Positions 34,770 through 42,836 of a stretch of DNA of 64,000 nucleotides are shown here, piece after piece (the first letter of the stretch is position 1; every line of letters begins with the position of its first letter). The stretch is from TMED23 sp964566055 (lineage in GTDB: Bacteria > Pseudomonadota > Alphaproteobacteria > Rhodospirillales > UBA2165). The notes beneath the pieces are model-generated. The model was not told the DNA's origin. It searched no databases and saw only the letters and a list, made by a program, of their open reading frames with translations. Made by a program: the position numbers and the translations under genes. The stretch spans positions 1-64,000 of the forward strand of contig CAZMHI010000014.1 of assembly GCA_964566055.1 (NCBI GenBank). The letters run 5' to 3'.

Positions 34770-36434
34770 CTAATTTCTCGGTACGATAAATTTCCAAGGC
34801 GACACTTCACTTGCCTGATCTGTTTTAACCTCGATCAGCGCCGGGACATCTTTACCAATAGCCGTTTTAAGAGATTTTTGTAAATCTTCGGGCGTGTCTA
34901 CCCGATAAGAATCGATACCGAAACTATCCGCCAAGGCTATGAAATCCGGATTATGCAGTTCAGAGCCAATAATGTGACTGTCATAGCGCATTTGCTGGTC
35001 TCGTTTGACGTTACCAAAAGCGCTATTGTTAAAAACAATTGTCACTAAGCCGATGTTGTATTGGGCGGCGGTAGCCAGCTCCTGAACACCAAACAAAAAA
35101 CCGCCATCACCGGTAATGGAAACCACGGCTTTATCTGGATTAGCAACTTTTACGCCGAGCGCGGTCGGAAAGCCAAACCCGAGCGTTCCTTGATAACCGC
35201 AGGTGACATAGGTGCGGGGTTCATGCACCGCAAAGCCATAGTTCGAGGTAAAACCAGCTTGGGTAAGTTCTTCAACAAAGAAGCCATCACGCGGCAATTC
35301 TTCGCGAATAACATCAAGAAAAGACATTTGCGGCTGAATTTCCTGCATGGCATCCCAGGCAGCCTGTTTTGTCTCCTCCAATTGGGCACTGCGGTCCTCA
35401 AAATTAGTGCCTAGCTCAGCTAGCGCTTCGATCAAGGCGCGTGTTGCCGGTTTGGCGTCACCGACGATCCCGGCGTGAGGTGCGAAGCGTTCCATTTCAA
35501 GCGGGTCGATATCAATTCGAATGAGTGTCGGGCCTTCGCTATCATTTGAATTTCCTGGCCCCTCGACCCATTGCATTCCGGCCCATCGCATGTAGGGACC
35601 CTCAAGCCGGGAGCCGATACCGATCAGCAGATCGGTCTCCGGCCAAACTTGATAAGAGCAGGGCAGCGAAAACGTCAATGGATGATCTTCAGCCATCACG
35701 CCGCGGCCACCTCTAAAAGACGATACCGGTGCGCCCAAACGTTCAGCCAGTTCTTTAATTTCTGCGCTGGCCTCAAGTGCTCCGCTGCCGACATAGATCA
35801 TCGGCCGTTTGGCTTTGGCGATCAGCTCGGCTGCAGCGGCGATTTCTGCCTCGCTGACCGAAGGCTGTTCCACCTCATAAGGTGCATCCGGTAAGGTAAT
35901 CTCACCTTGCTGCCCTAACACATCCCAACAGGTTTCCAGCGAGACCGGACCGGGCCGCCCGCTTTGCGCCTGCTTGAAAGCCTCAAAGACTTTACCGGGT
36001 GCGTCTTCCGGCCCGTCGATCCGCTCCGCCCATTTGAGCATCGAACGTAAGGTCGCCAATTGATCCGGCAGCTCATGCAGGTGGCCGCGGCCCTTGCCGA
36101 GAAAAGCCGACGGCACCTGGCCGGTCAAACACACCACTGGCACATTGCAGCCAAGCGCGGTACAGAGGGCTGCCATGGTATTGAGCACACCCGGCCCCGG
36201 CACCACGGTAAACACTCCGACTTTGCCGGTGGAGCGCGCATAACCAAAAGCCATATAGGCTGCCGCCTGTTCATGACGGACCGTAATCATCCGAATTTTA
36301 TCGGAGGCCTGGTAGAGCGCTTCAAATAGATCGTAAGTTTGCGCGCCGGGAACGCCAAAAATCGTATCGACCCCGTGTGCTATTAGCGAGGCGACAATCG
36401 CCTCGCCGGTGGTTTGTTTCTTTTTGGATATCAT
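34770..36434 (-). CDS. ThDP-dependent enzyme, second acetolactate synthase-like copy
   Basis: This is a 554-residue ThDP enzyme: activating Glu in TVRHEQAAAYMAFGYARS, FTVVPGPGVLNTMAAL, a central nucleotide-like domain, and the ThDP motif GDGGFLFGVQELATAAQYN ending in FNN. It is clearly paralogous in fold to the one at 26679 but not a close copy. It is the last gene of an operon with a dapA-like, an hpaG-like and a marR gene. It may decarboxylate a 2-oxoacid intermediate; the substrate is unproven. Confidence 0.75.
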   Translation of the reverse strand: MISKKKQTTGEAIVASLIAHGVDTIFGVPGAQTYDLFEALYQASDKIRMITVRHEQAAAYMAFGYARSTGKVGVFTVVPGPGVLNTMAALCTALGCNVPVVCLTGQVPSAFLGKGRGHLHELPDQLATLRSMLKWAERIDGPEDAPGKVFEAFKQAQSGRPGPVSLETCWDVLGQQGEITLPDAPYEVEQPSVSEAEIAAAAELIAKAKRPMIYVGSGALEASAEIKELAERLGAPVSSFRGGRGVMAEDHPLTFSLPCSYQVWPETDLLIGIGSRLEGPYMRWAGMQWVEGPGNSNDSEGPTLIRIDIDPLEMERFAPHAGIVGDAKPATRALIEALAELGTNFEDRSAQLEETKQAAWDAMQEIQPQMSFLDVIREELPRDGFFVEELTQAGFTSNYGFAVHEPRTYVTCGYQGTLGFGFPTALGVKVANPDKAVVSITGDGGFLFGVQELATAAQYNIGLVTIVFNNSAFGNVKRDQQMRYDSHIIGSELHNPDFIALADSFGIDSYRVDTPEDLQKSLKTAIGKDVPALIEVKTDQASEVSPWKFIVPRN

Positions 36435-36436
36435 AA

Positions 36437-36889
36437 CTACTGCTTTGCCAGTTTTTCGACCAGAGTATCTAATTTCCGGTAGAGGTCTTCAAGTTCATCA
36501 AAGCCGAAATCTGCTGCAATTTCGGCATAGACCTGCTCTGAAATGGGACCGACTTTAGCAATCAACTCGCGCCCTTCAACGGTGATCGAGACAATGGTGC
36601 GCCGTTGATCTTTCGCATCCGCCCGCTTGATGAGCAACTGCCGCGATTCCATTGCTCGGATGATGCGGGTGATGCTGGGCCTCAAGAGACAGCACATCTC
36701 AGCTAAATCACTGAGATCCTGCGGGCCATGATCATGAAGTGCACGCAAGACCCGCCATTGCTGGTCAGTTAAGTCATGGGCGCGCAAACTCGGGCGAAAC
36801 CGCTCCATCGCAGCTTCGCGGGCGCGCAACAGCGCCATCGGCAATGAGCGGGAAAACTCACGTATATTTTCCGGCTTGTCGGCGGTCAT
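36437..36889 (-). CDS. MarR-family regulator (HpaR-like)
   Basis: The 150-residue winged-helix protein has DQQWRVLRALHDHGPQDLSDLAEM, the recognition region LRPSITRIIRAMESRQLLIKRADAKDQRR, and the wing TIVSITVEGREL. Resemblance to HpaR/HpcR, repressors of homoprotocatechuate catabolism, fits its place with hpaG-, hpaF- and hpaD-like genes. Its start overlaps the FAH-family stop (TGATG). A palindrome at 38711-38722 is a possible operator. Confidence 0.82.
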   Translation of the reverse strand: MTADKPENIREFSRSLPMALLRAREAAMERFRPSLRAHDLTDQQWRVLRALHDHGPQDLSDLAEMCCLLRPSITRIIRAMESRQLLIKRADAKDQRRTIVSITVEGRELIAKVGPISEQVYAEIAADFGFDELEDLYRKLDTLVEKLAKQ

Positions 36890-37752
36890 CAGATTTGTTC
36901 GTCAGCAAAGGTATTGCGCAAGATGCCAACCGTGGGCACCTCGATCTCCAGCACATCACCGGGCTTGAGCCAAATGGGCGGATCAAAGCGTGCGCCGGCA
37001 CCAACTGGTGTGCCGGTGGCAATGAGATCCCCCGGCTTCAATTCCATAAAGGTCGACAGATAGTTCAGCAGAAAGGGAAACTTAAAGATCATATTATCGA
37101 TCACGTCATCCTGGCGCACCTCGCCATTGACCCGGGTCTGCACGGCGAGATTATCGTAATTATCAAATTCATCCGCCGTCACCATCCAGGGACCGATGGA
37201 GCCGCTGGAGCCGAAGTTTTTGCCTTGGGTGACATTAAATTTAGCGTGGCGCACCCAATCCCGGATGGTGCCTTCGTTCATAATACTGAGGCCCGCAATA
37301 TGATCGGCGAAGTTTGCTTCCGGGATGCGGCGGCCAGCCTTGCCGATCACCAGCACAATTTCGCCTTCGTAATCAAGCTGATCCGATTCCGGCGGGCGCA
37401 GGATATCCTGATTGTGACCGACGAATGACCCCGGCGTGCGCAAAAACACACTCGGGTTTTTCGGCGCATCCGAGCCGTCTTTATATTCTTCATTGCGATT
37501 GCCGTAATTGACGCCAATGCAGATAATTTTCTCCGGGAACGGCACCGGGCTTTGCAAGCTTACGTCAGCCAAGTTGAAATCCGCTGTCTGACCTTCTGCT
37601 GCCGCACTTACTTTGGCCATGGCGTCAGCCTGCAACACATCGATCAGCGCTGGAAATTCGCCGCCGAGGCGCGTGCCCATATCAATGATGCCGTCATCGG
37701 TGACAACGCCGTAGCTGCTTTTGCCGTCTTTCTCAAAACTTGCGATTTTCAT
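36889..37752 (-). CDS. Fumarylacetoacetate hydrolase-family protein (HpaG-like)
   Basis: The 287-residue protein has a C-terminal FAH fold: ICIGVNYGNRNEEY, PSVFLRTPGSFVGHNQDI, the metal site LDYEGEIVLVIGKAGRRI, GLSIMNEGTIRDW, GPWMVTADEFD, and LKPGDLIATGTPVGAG. In homoprotocatechuate pathways HpaG decarboxylates and isomerises the ring-cleavage product; other FAH proteins are acylpyruvate hydrolases. Neighbours favour the HpaG role. It sits 15 bp after the dapA-like gene. Confidence 0.8.
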   Translation of the reverse strand: MKIASFEKDGKSSYGVVTDDGIIDMGTRLGGEFPALIDVLQADAMAKVSAAAEGQTADFNLADVSLQSPVPFPEKIICIGVNYGNRNEEYKDGSDAPKNPSVFLRTPGSFVGHNQDILRPPESDQLDYEGEIVLVIGKAGRRIPEANFADHIAGLSIMNEGTIRDWVRHAKFNVTQGKNFGSSGSIGPWMVTADEFDNYDNLAVQTRVNGEVRQDDVIDNMIFKFPFLLNYLSTFMELKPGDLIATGTPVGAGARFDPPIWLKPGDVLEIEVPTVGILRNTFADEQI

Positions 37753-37767
37753 TTTTTCATCTTTCCT

Positions 37768-38661
37768 TTAAAGCAGCCCAGCGCGTTCAAGCACGCCATC
37801 CAGTCTTTTCTCTAATTCGGGCTCTGCCGGCATCATCGGCAGGCGGTGATGATTTTCAGGAATGATACCGAGCCGTTTCATCATATATTTGATCGGGATC
37901 GGGTTAGTATCGTAGAACACGCTCTGATTAATCTCGAGCAAGCGCTGATGCAGTTCCTTGCCTTTAGTGAGATCATTATCCCAGACCGCCTGGCAAATTT
38001 CGGCCAGCAAATCCGGCCGGAGATTGCCGACAGCGTTCATCAAGCCAACAGCGCCAATCGCCATTTCAGGAAAGCTCAGTTCTTCCAGGCCGACAAAAAC
38101 CAGATAGTCCGGAAAGGCATCGATGCATTCGGAGACAAAAGCCAGATCATTTACCGCGTGCTTCATACCGACAAAGCTGGGGGAGCGGTCTTTCAGTTCC
38201 TTCACCGTATCGAGGGTCACTGAAACCGCCGCCCGGCCGGGAATATGATAAATCATCCACGGCACATCTATGCCGTCAGTAACATCGAGATAATACTCAA
38301 TCAGCCCCCGCTGGGGCGGGCGAATGTAGTAAGGTGTTACGATCAATAGAGCATCTGCACCGGTTTCAGCGGCGTGACGGGTTAGAGCTTTCGTTTCCGC
38401 CAAAGATTGAGAGCCGGTGGCAGCAACAATCGGCAAGCGCCCTTTATTGGTTTTCATGGCGACATCGACAGTGTTATTGCGTTCTTCTGTCGTCAGGGTT
38501 GACGGCTCCGACGTCGTGCCATTGACCAGGATACCGTGGGAGCCTTTGTCAATTTGAAACTCAACCAAACCGGCATAAGCCTCGTAATCAACCGCACCAT
38601 CCTTGAATGGTGTGATTAAAGGTGGAATTGAGCCCTTTAATTTCGAAAGATCATATGACAC
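37768..38661 (-). CDS. DapA-superfamily class I aldolase
   Basis: The 297-residue TIM barrel belongs to the DHDPS/NAL family. Visible are NGTTSEPSTLTTEERNNTVD, ATGSQSLAETKALT, the Tyr in IYHIPGRAAV and the Schiff-base Lys in VGMKHAVNDLAFV. It cleaves or condenses a pyruvate-type substrate. In this cluster it may replace HpaI, the class II aldolase that ends the homoprotocatechuate pathway. True dapA is less likely given the divergent motifs and context. It is the first gene of its operon. Confidence 0.72.
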   Translation of the reverse strand: MSYDLSKLKGSIPPLITPFKDGAVDYEAYAGLVEFQIDKGSHGILVNGTTSEPSTLTTEERNNTVDVAMKTNKGRLPIVAATGSQSLAETKALTRHAAETGADALLIVTPYYIRPPQRGLIEYYLDVTDGIDVPWMIYHIPGRAAVSVTLDTVKELKDRSPSFVGMKHAVNDLAFVSECIDAFPDYLVFVGLEELSFPEMAIGAVGLMNAVGNLRPDLLAEICQAVWDNDLTKGKELHQRLLEINQSVFYDTNPIPIKYMMKRLGIIPENHHRLPMMPAEPELEKRLDGVLERAGLL

Positions 38662-38710
38662 GACTATCCTCCTGAGAGTAGGCTTACTGTTGACTCAGTT
38701 TATTATTTAG

Positions 38711-38722
38711 TTAACATGTTAA
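38711..38722. promoter_or_regulatory. Palindrome between divergent catabolic operons, possible MarR operator
   Basis: TTAACATGTTAA is a perfect 12-bp palindrome within TTTAGTTAACATGTTAAACA, in the 120-bp gap between the dapA-like gene (minus) and hpaF (plus). It is well placed to be bound by the MarR/HpaR-like regulator. MarR operators are typically short AT-rich palindromes of this size. Binding has not been shown. Confidence 0.4.
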
Positions 38723-38781
38723 ACAATAAATACCGGCTGTCAATTTAAAATGCCGGAAGATCAGGAGAGGACTTCAGGATC

Positions 38782-39174
38782 ATGCCGCATATTATTATCG
38801 AATATTCCGACAATATTGAAAATAAAATGGATTTGGACACCCTCATTGAGAAAGTCCACAGCACTGCCATTGAGACCGGAGTTTTCAAAGAAGGCGGTCT
38901 TCGGGTGCGGGCGGCCAAGCGCGAGAGTTATAAAATCGGTGACGGCCACCCCGATAATGGCTTTGTTCATGTAGAGCTTAAGATCGGCCCGGGCCGGGAT
39001 CATGAAACCAAAATGAGCGCACTCAACCAAATCTTTGCCACCGTCGACACTCACTTAAGGCCTCTCCATGAGAACGGACCGCTTGCCATGTCGGCGGAGT
39101 TGAACGAATTTGATGGTGAGCTTAGAATTAACAAAAACAATGTGTCTAAATATATTGAACAGCGCGGCGAATAG
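38782..39174 (+). CDS. hpaF: 5-carboxymethyl-2-hydroxymuconate isomerase
   Basis: This 130-residue protein starts MPHIIIEYSDNIENK, with Pro right after Met as in the tautomerase-superfamily HpaF/CHMI. It has DLDTLIEKVHSTAIETGVF, RVRAAKRESYKIGDG, FVHVELKIGPGRDHETK and a C-terminal LRINKNNVSKYI. CHMI interconverts 5-carboxymethyl-2-hydroxymuconate and its oxo form. It is the first gene of the plus-strand half of the cluster. AGGATC precedes the ATG. Confidence 0.85.
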   Translation: MPHIIIEYSDNIENKMDLDTLIEKVHSTAIETGVFKEGGLRVRAAKRESYKIGDGHPDNGFVHVELKIGPGRDHETKMSALNQIFATVDTHLRPLHENGPLAMSAELNEFDGELRINKNNVSKYIEQRGE

Positions 39175-39189
39175 GTAAGGATAGTATTG

Positions 39190-39939
39190 ATGAGCAATGA
39201 GCTTAGCGGAAAAATTGCCTTTGTGACCGGTGGCAGCAATGGTATCGGCGCTGCTGCGGTGCGGAAACTGGCTGAGGCCGGGGCAACGGTGATCATTGGC
39301 TACAACTCCGGTGAGGACCGCGCTAAAGCCTTGCTGGCTGACTTGCCCGGAGACGGCCACTCGATCCAGCAGCTTACTTTGGAGGATGGCGCCTCGGTCA
39401 AACAAGCCGCCGAAACCATCAAAGACAGCTTCGACAAGCTCGATATTCTGGTGAACTCCGCCGGCTTCACCAAGCCCATTCCCCATGATGATCTCGAGGC
39501 GCTGGATGACGAATTTATGGATCAGATGCTGATCGCCAATGTGCGCGGCCCGTTTTCGGTTATCCGGGAATTGCGCCCGCTCCTCAAAGCCGGCGGAGAC
39601 AGTGTGATCATAAATCTGTCTTCGGTTTCGGGCTTTAAAGGCTCCGGCAGCTCCATCGCCTATTGCGCCTGTAAAGCGGCTATCGACACCATGAGCCTTT
39701 CGCTGGCCCGCGTATTGGGCCCGGAAATCCGCATCAATTGTGTCTCCCCGGGCGCAGTGGCGACAGATTTTTTACCCGGGCGAGGACGTGATAAGCTCGA
39801 AAAACTGGCCGAAACCTCGCCGCTGCAAACCATTGTTGAGCCCGAAGATGTCGCCGATGCCATCATGGCCTGCGTAACGCATTTGAAAACCTCGACCGGT
39901 GCCCGTATCGTTGTCGATGCCGGCCGGTTTTTGAAATAA
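39190..39939 (+). CDS. Short-chain dehydrogenase/reductase in the homoprotocatechuate cluster
   Basis: This is a 249-residue Rossmann SDR: GGSNGIGAAAVRKLAEAG, LVNSAGFTKPIP, Ser in NLSSVSGFKG, YCACKAAIDTMSL (Tyr-x3-Lys), and a NCVSPGAVATDFLPG loop. It is a classical SDR with intact Ser-Tyr-Lys. It may be the NAD-dependent dehydrogenase step in place of HpaE (an ALDH), but that is only a guess from position. ATG 39190 is preferred over TTG 39187. AAGGAT precedes it. Confidence 0.82.
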   Translation: MSNELSGKIAFVTGGSNGIGAAAVRKLAEAGATVIIGYNSGEDRAKALLADLPGDGHSIQQLTLEDGASVKQAAETIKDSFDKLDILVNSAGFTKPIPHDDLEALDDEFMDQMLIANVRGPFSVIRELRPLLKAGGDSVIINLSSVSGFKGSGSSIAYCACKAAIDTMSLSLARVLGPEIRINCVSPGAVATDFLPGRGRDKLEKLAETSPLQTIVEPEDVADAIMACVTHLKTSTGARIVVDAGRFLK

Positions 39940-39957
39940 AAAATTAGGAGAACCCTC

Positions 39958-40807
39958 ATGGGCGAAATCGTTTTTGCCGCCAAAGTCACCCACGTCCCCT
40001 CGATCTGGATGTCGGAAATGTACGAGCAGCATAAAGGCATTCGCGACAATGCCATCAATGCGCTGGTNNNNNNNNNNCGGCAAGCGCGCCAACTCCGCCG
40101 GGGTCGATACTTTTGCCGTCATCGATACCCATTGGATCGTCAACCAGGGCTTCCATCTCAATGCGGCTGGCCATCACGCAGACACTTTTACCAGCCATGA
40201 GCTGCCCCATTTTCTGGAAGATATGGAATATGCCTATGACGGCGACCCGGAGCTTGGCACCTTAATGGCTGATACGGTACGGGAGGCGGACTTTCGCGCC
40301 ATGGCGCATGACACGCCAAATCTGAAGGTTGAATACGGCACGCTGATCCCGATGCGCCACATGATGAATACCGGCGCCTATGCCCGGGTGCTGCCGATTG
40401 CCGCCAATCAATTTGCCAGTATCGATGAGGGCCGCCGCATGGGTGAAGCGATGCGGGACGCCATAGAGAAAAGTGACCGCAAGGTCGGCCTGATCGCCAG
40501 CGGCTCCCTGTCGCACCAGTTTTTCCCCAACGATCAATCCGAAGCCGGCGCTTTCGAGACCAACACCGAGTTTAACCGGCAGGTTGATCTCCGTGTGCTG
40601 GAGCTGTGGGAGACCGGCCAGATCAAAGAGTTTATTAAAATGCTGCCCGACTACGCCGCCCGCTGCGCCGGTGAATGCCAAATGATCGACACGGCGATGT
40701 TGTTGGGAGCCCTCGGCTGGAATGACTACAGCGGCAAAGCTGAATTGCTGGGCGAGTATTTCGGCAGCTCCGGCACCGGCCAGGCTAATTTGGAGTTTGC
40801 GTTGTAA
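39958..40807 (+). CDS. hpaD: 3,4-dihydroxyphenylacetate 2,3-dioxygenase (HpaD-like), split by an N gap
   Basis: Class III (LigB-type) extradiol dioxygenase. The part before the gap reads MGEIVFAAKVTHVPSIWMSEMYEQ; after it, NSAGVDTFAVIDTHWIVNQG (metal His), HELPHFLEDMEYAYDGDPELG, VEYGTLIPMRHMM, IASGSLSHQFFP and ASSGTGQANLEFAL-like end SSGTGQANLEFAL. Remembered E. coli HpaD aligns along the length. Frame on the two sides differs by one with ten Ns, so the real gap length is a multiple of 3 (6, 9 or 12). It cleaves homoprotocatechuate next to the ring hydroxyls. Confidence 0.87.
40068..40077. other. Assembly gap of ten Ns inside hpaD
   Basis: Ten N bases interrupt the hpaD-like gene. Ten is probably a placeholder. 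Keeping hpaD in frame needs the gap to be a multiple of three; aligning to remembered E. coli HpaD gives about six missing bases. Confidence 0.95.
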
Positions 40808-40871
40808 GGGGGGATTTTGGACTAAGTCCCTGCACCTGATAAATTTAATTAGTTCATTTTATGTTCTTTTT

Positions 40872-40913
40872 TGTTGAACGTGACATTTAATTGTGCGCAA
40901 TTAAAATTCAACA
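40872..40913. other. Nested inverted repeats in the AT-rich spacer after hpaD
   Basis: An outer pair TGTTGAA / TTCAACA (40872-40878 and 40907-40913) encloses an inner perfect hairpin TTTAATTG-TGCG-CAATTAAA (40886-40905). The region 40808-41018 holds no gene and is AT-rich. It could be a terminator for hpaD, a regulatory RNA element or a dyad operator; no T-run makes intrinsic termination uncertain. Confidence 0.35.
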
Positions 40914-41018
40914 TGTAAAACGAGCAAATTTAAGTTTCCTATATAGTGAATTTTCACATATTTCTATATCGTTTTATAAGTTAGAATTGGAATTAAAATC
41001 TATATTTATGGAGGAATA

Positions 41019-41480
41019 ATGTTAAGAAATCCGTTATATCTAAAAGAAGAAATAGGTTCTGACAGGCCTGTTGATGAGGAAGATACAATTGCTCTTAAAA
41101 AGGCATTAAAACAAATTGGCCGCTATAGAGAACCATCATATGGTATCACGCCATATCCAGATGAACCGATGTTCAAGGCCATTAACGATATTCAGAAAGA
41201 AAAAGGACTTATCCGCGATGGTATGATGAAACCCGGTGGAGAAACTCAAGACGCAATTAATGTGGAGTTAGCTCGCACTGGCGGAAGTGGGGGCAGATAT
41301 CCCGGAGCAGGTCTCCCTGCACGATGCAGATCTATCCAGAGTGATTTGGATCAAGTTAACAGGGATATTCGAGATTTTAATAGAAATGGTGCACGAGATA
41401 AGGCTTATGGTCGATCTTTAAGTCGGCGAAAGCGACAACTCGAAAAAGATTTAGCCGCATGTAAGTGGAGTGAGGATTGA
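41019..41480 (+). CDS. Protein with peptidoglycan-binding-like N-terminal domain
   Basis: The protein has 153 residues. Residues about 18-82 (DEEDTIALKKALKQIG, YGITPYPDEPMFKAINDIQ, GLIRDGMMKPGGETQDAIN) fit a PG_binding_1-like repeat of a type I recall in alphaproteobacterial proteins. A Gly/Arg-rich linker follows (GGSGGRYPGAGLPARC) and a charged helix (LDQVNRDIRDFNRNGARDK). There is no signal peptide. Its codon use and base composition are more AT-rich than the catabolic genes, consistent with recent arrival. The role is unknown; it may be a small phage- or envelope-related protein. Confidence 0.55.
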   Translation: MLRNPLYLKEEIGSDRPVDEEDTIALKKALKQIGRYREPSYGITPYPDEPMFKAINDIQKEKGLIRDGMMKPGGETQDAINVELARTGGSGGRYPGAGLPARCRSIQSDLDQVNRDIRDFNRNGARDKAYGRSLSRRKRQLEKDLAACKWSED

Positions 41481-41508
41481 TAGCTAGAATTATATCTTTA
41501 GCAATGCG

Positions 41509-42153
41509 CTAAAAGGTACAAGTTTGTCCAAAACGATTATTCTTATTTTCACACAGAAAAACAAGTTGCCGTATCAATAACTGCGGATTGGCGAAGTACT
41601 TCTGGGATTCTTGCTTTGCTTTTTTGAGACGTTGAGAATCTAATTGAAAATAATGAGAATCGATTTTTTCAATCCCAACTTCATAACCGAATTGTTTGGC
41701 AGCAAACAATAGCGCAAAGCCTTCAATATTGGGCGGGTCAATGGATTTTTTGTGTTTCAGCAATTTCATTCCCGTCCAATTCATCAGTAGGCCAATATAC
41801 CATTTTGAATTTTTATCGCCCGACTGAATACCTCTTGTGAACCACTTAAATGCTGCAGTCTTATTGTTTGTTTCGTTCAAATAAATGCTTCCGATCAGCG
41901 AATAATTTTTTGAGTTTTTACTAACAGCTCCTTCAAATAATTTTTTGGCTTTGGTTCTATCCTGATCGACATTATCGCCAAGTAGAAAGTCTCTGCCAAA
42001 GAATACCAGCTGAAAATCTTCGTATCTATCCATCCGCTCTGTGGTCCATACGCCTACTTGCCAATCCAGTTGCTTCTCGGCAGCGTGGGCCGAACCTATG
42101 AGGACCAAACTAAATATGAATGTCAGAAACAATCGCAATTTATTTACCGCCAA
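41509..42153 (-). CDS. Exported Sel1/TPR-like protein
   Basis: This 214-residue protein has a signal peptide MAVNKLRLFLTFIFSLVLIG ending SAHA. It carries one or two degenerate Sel1-like repeats (AKKLFEGAVSKNSKNYSLIGSIYLN, AAFKWFTRGIQSGDKNSKWYIG). There is a C-terminal Cys pair (FLCENKNNRFGQTCTF). It has no clear family. Gene and neighbours are AT-rich. Candidate SOS-like box lies about 105 bp upstream (42257-42271). Function is unknown. Confidence 0.55.
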   Translation of the reverse strand: MAVNKLRLFLTFIFSLVLIGSAHAAEKQLDWQVGVWTTERMDRYEDFQLVFFGRDFLLGDNVDQDRTKAKKLFEGAVSKNSKNYSLIGSIYLNETNNKTAAFKWFTRGIQSGDKNSKWYIGLLMNWTGMKLLKHKKSIDPPNIEGFALLFAAKQFGYEVGIEKIDSHYFQLDSQRLKKAKQESQKYFANPQLLIRQLVFLCENKNNRFGQTCTF

Positions 42154-42256
42154 ATAAAAAATAAAATCATCTTCTATATCTTAAAAAATATTACAACGAA
42201 CGCAGTGATGCCGATCACCATTTCTATGGCGGGGCCAGAGAGCATTTTTGTTCATA

Positions 42257-42271
42257 GAACAAAAAGAGAAC
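42257..42271 (-). promoter_or_regulatory. Possible LexA box (GTTC-N7-GTTC)
   Basis: On the minus strand GTTCTCTTTTTGTTC matches the alphaproteobacterial LexA consensus GTTC-N7-GTTC. It lies about 105 bp upstream of the 41509-42153 gene. Eight fixed bases in 64 kb are expected about once or twice by chance, so this is weak. Confidence 0.25.
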
Positions 42272-42311
42272 ATTTAGAATGGTTTGTCAAGTAATAAGTG
42301 TAGGTCTCCCC

Positions 42312-42704
42312 CTACAAACTCCTCTCGGCGTAGAGTTTGTAATCCATATCGGCTTCGAGGATGTGTTTTTCCCACCAATCATTGAGAAACGGCATAAGTT
42401 CGTCAAAATTAGCTTTGCCGTCTTTTAAGAATTCGCCGCGCTGACGCAGCAGTTCGGCCTTCATATCGACATGGCGGTCATGGTGCTCGGCCAGGCCGGG
42501 AAAGCCGATCTTGGCCATATATTCTTCTTCCTTGGCAAAATGGCCATCAACATATTCGAGCAATTGATTGAGCAAAATGCCGATAAAATCATCTTCCAGA
42601 TTGTTTTTTTGGGCTTTTTTAACGCGGTCAACGGCATTGAGGATGGTCATGTGGTCACGATCCAAATCTTCATCGCCGACGCTATATTCTATTTTCCATT
42701 CCAT
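42312..42704 (-). CDS. Bacteriohemerythrin
   Basis: This 130-residue four-helix protein has the diiron O2-binding ligand set: H in LDRDHMTIL, HFAKEEEYM (HxxxE), H and H in EHHDRHVDMK, and H/D in WEKHILEADMDYK. It reversibly binds oxygen and is often linked to signalling or oxygen delivery in microaerobic bacteria. It stands alone between the 214-residue gene and a transporter gene. Confidence 0.92.
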   Translation of the reverse strand: MEWKIEYSVGDEDLDRDHMTILNAVDRVKKAQKNNLEDDFIGILLNQLLEYVDGHFAKEEEYMAKIGFPGLAEHHDRHVDMKAELLRQRGEFLKDGKANFDELMPFLNDWWEKHILEADMDYKLYAERSL

Positions 42705-42836
42705 TACATGTTCCCACTTACTTTTTACATAAGCTCATTTTATAACGGCAATGTAACCAGACCAGAAGTTATCCTCCTTGATCAAGCTCAAATTGGGAAT
42801 TGGGCTTCAAACCTCCACATTGTGAATTTTTAGCCC

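Noticed and set aside
42257..42271. LexA/SOS box controlling the 41509-42153 gene
   Set aside because: Kept only as a low-confidence site: eight fixed bases are expected once or twice by chance in this window, and the downstream gene has no repair function.
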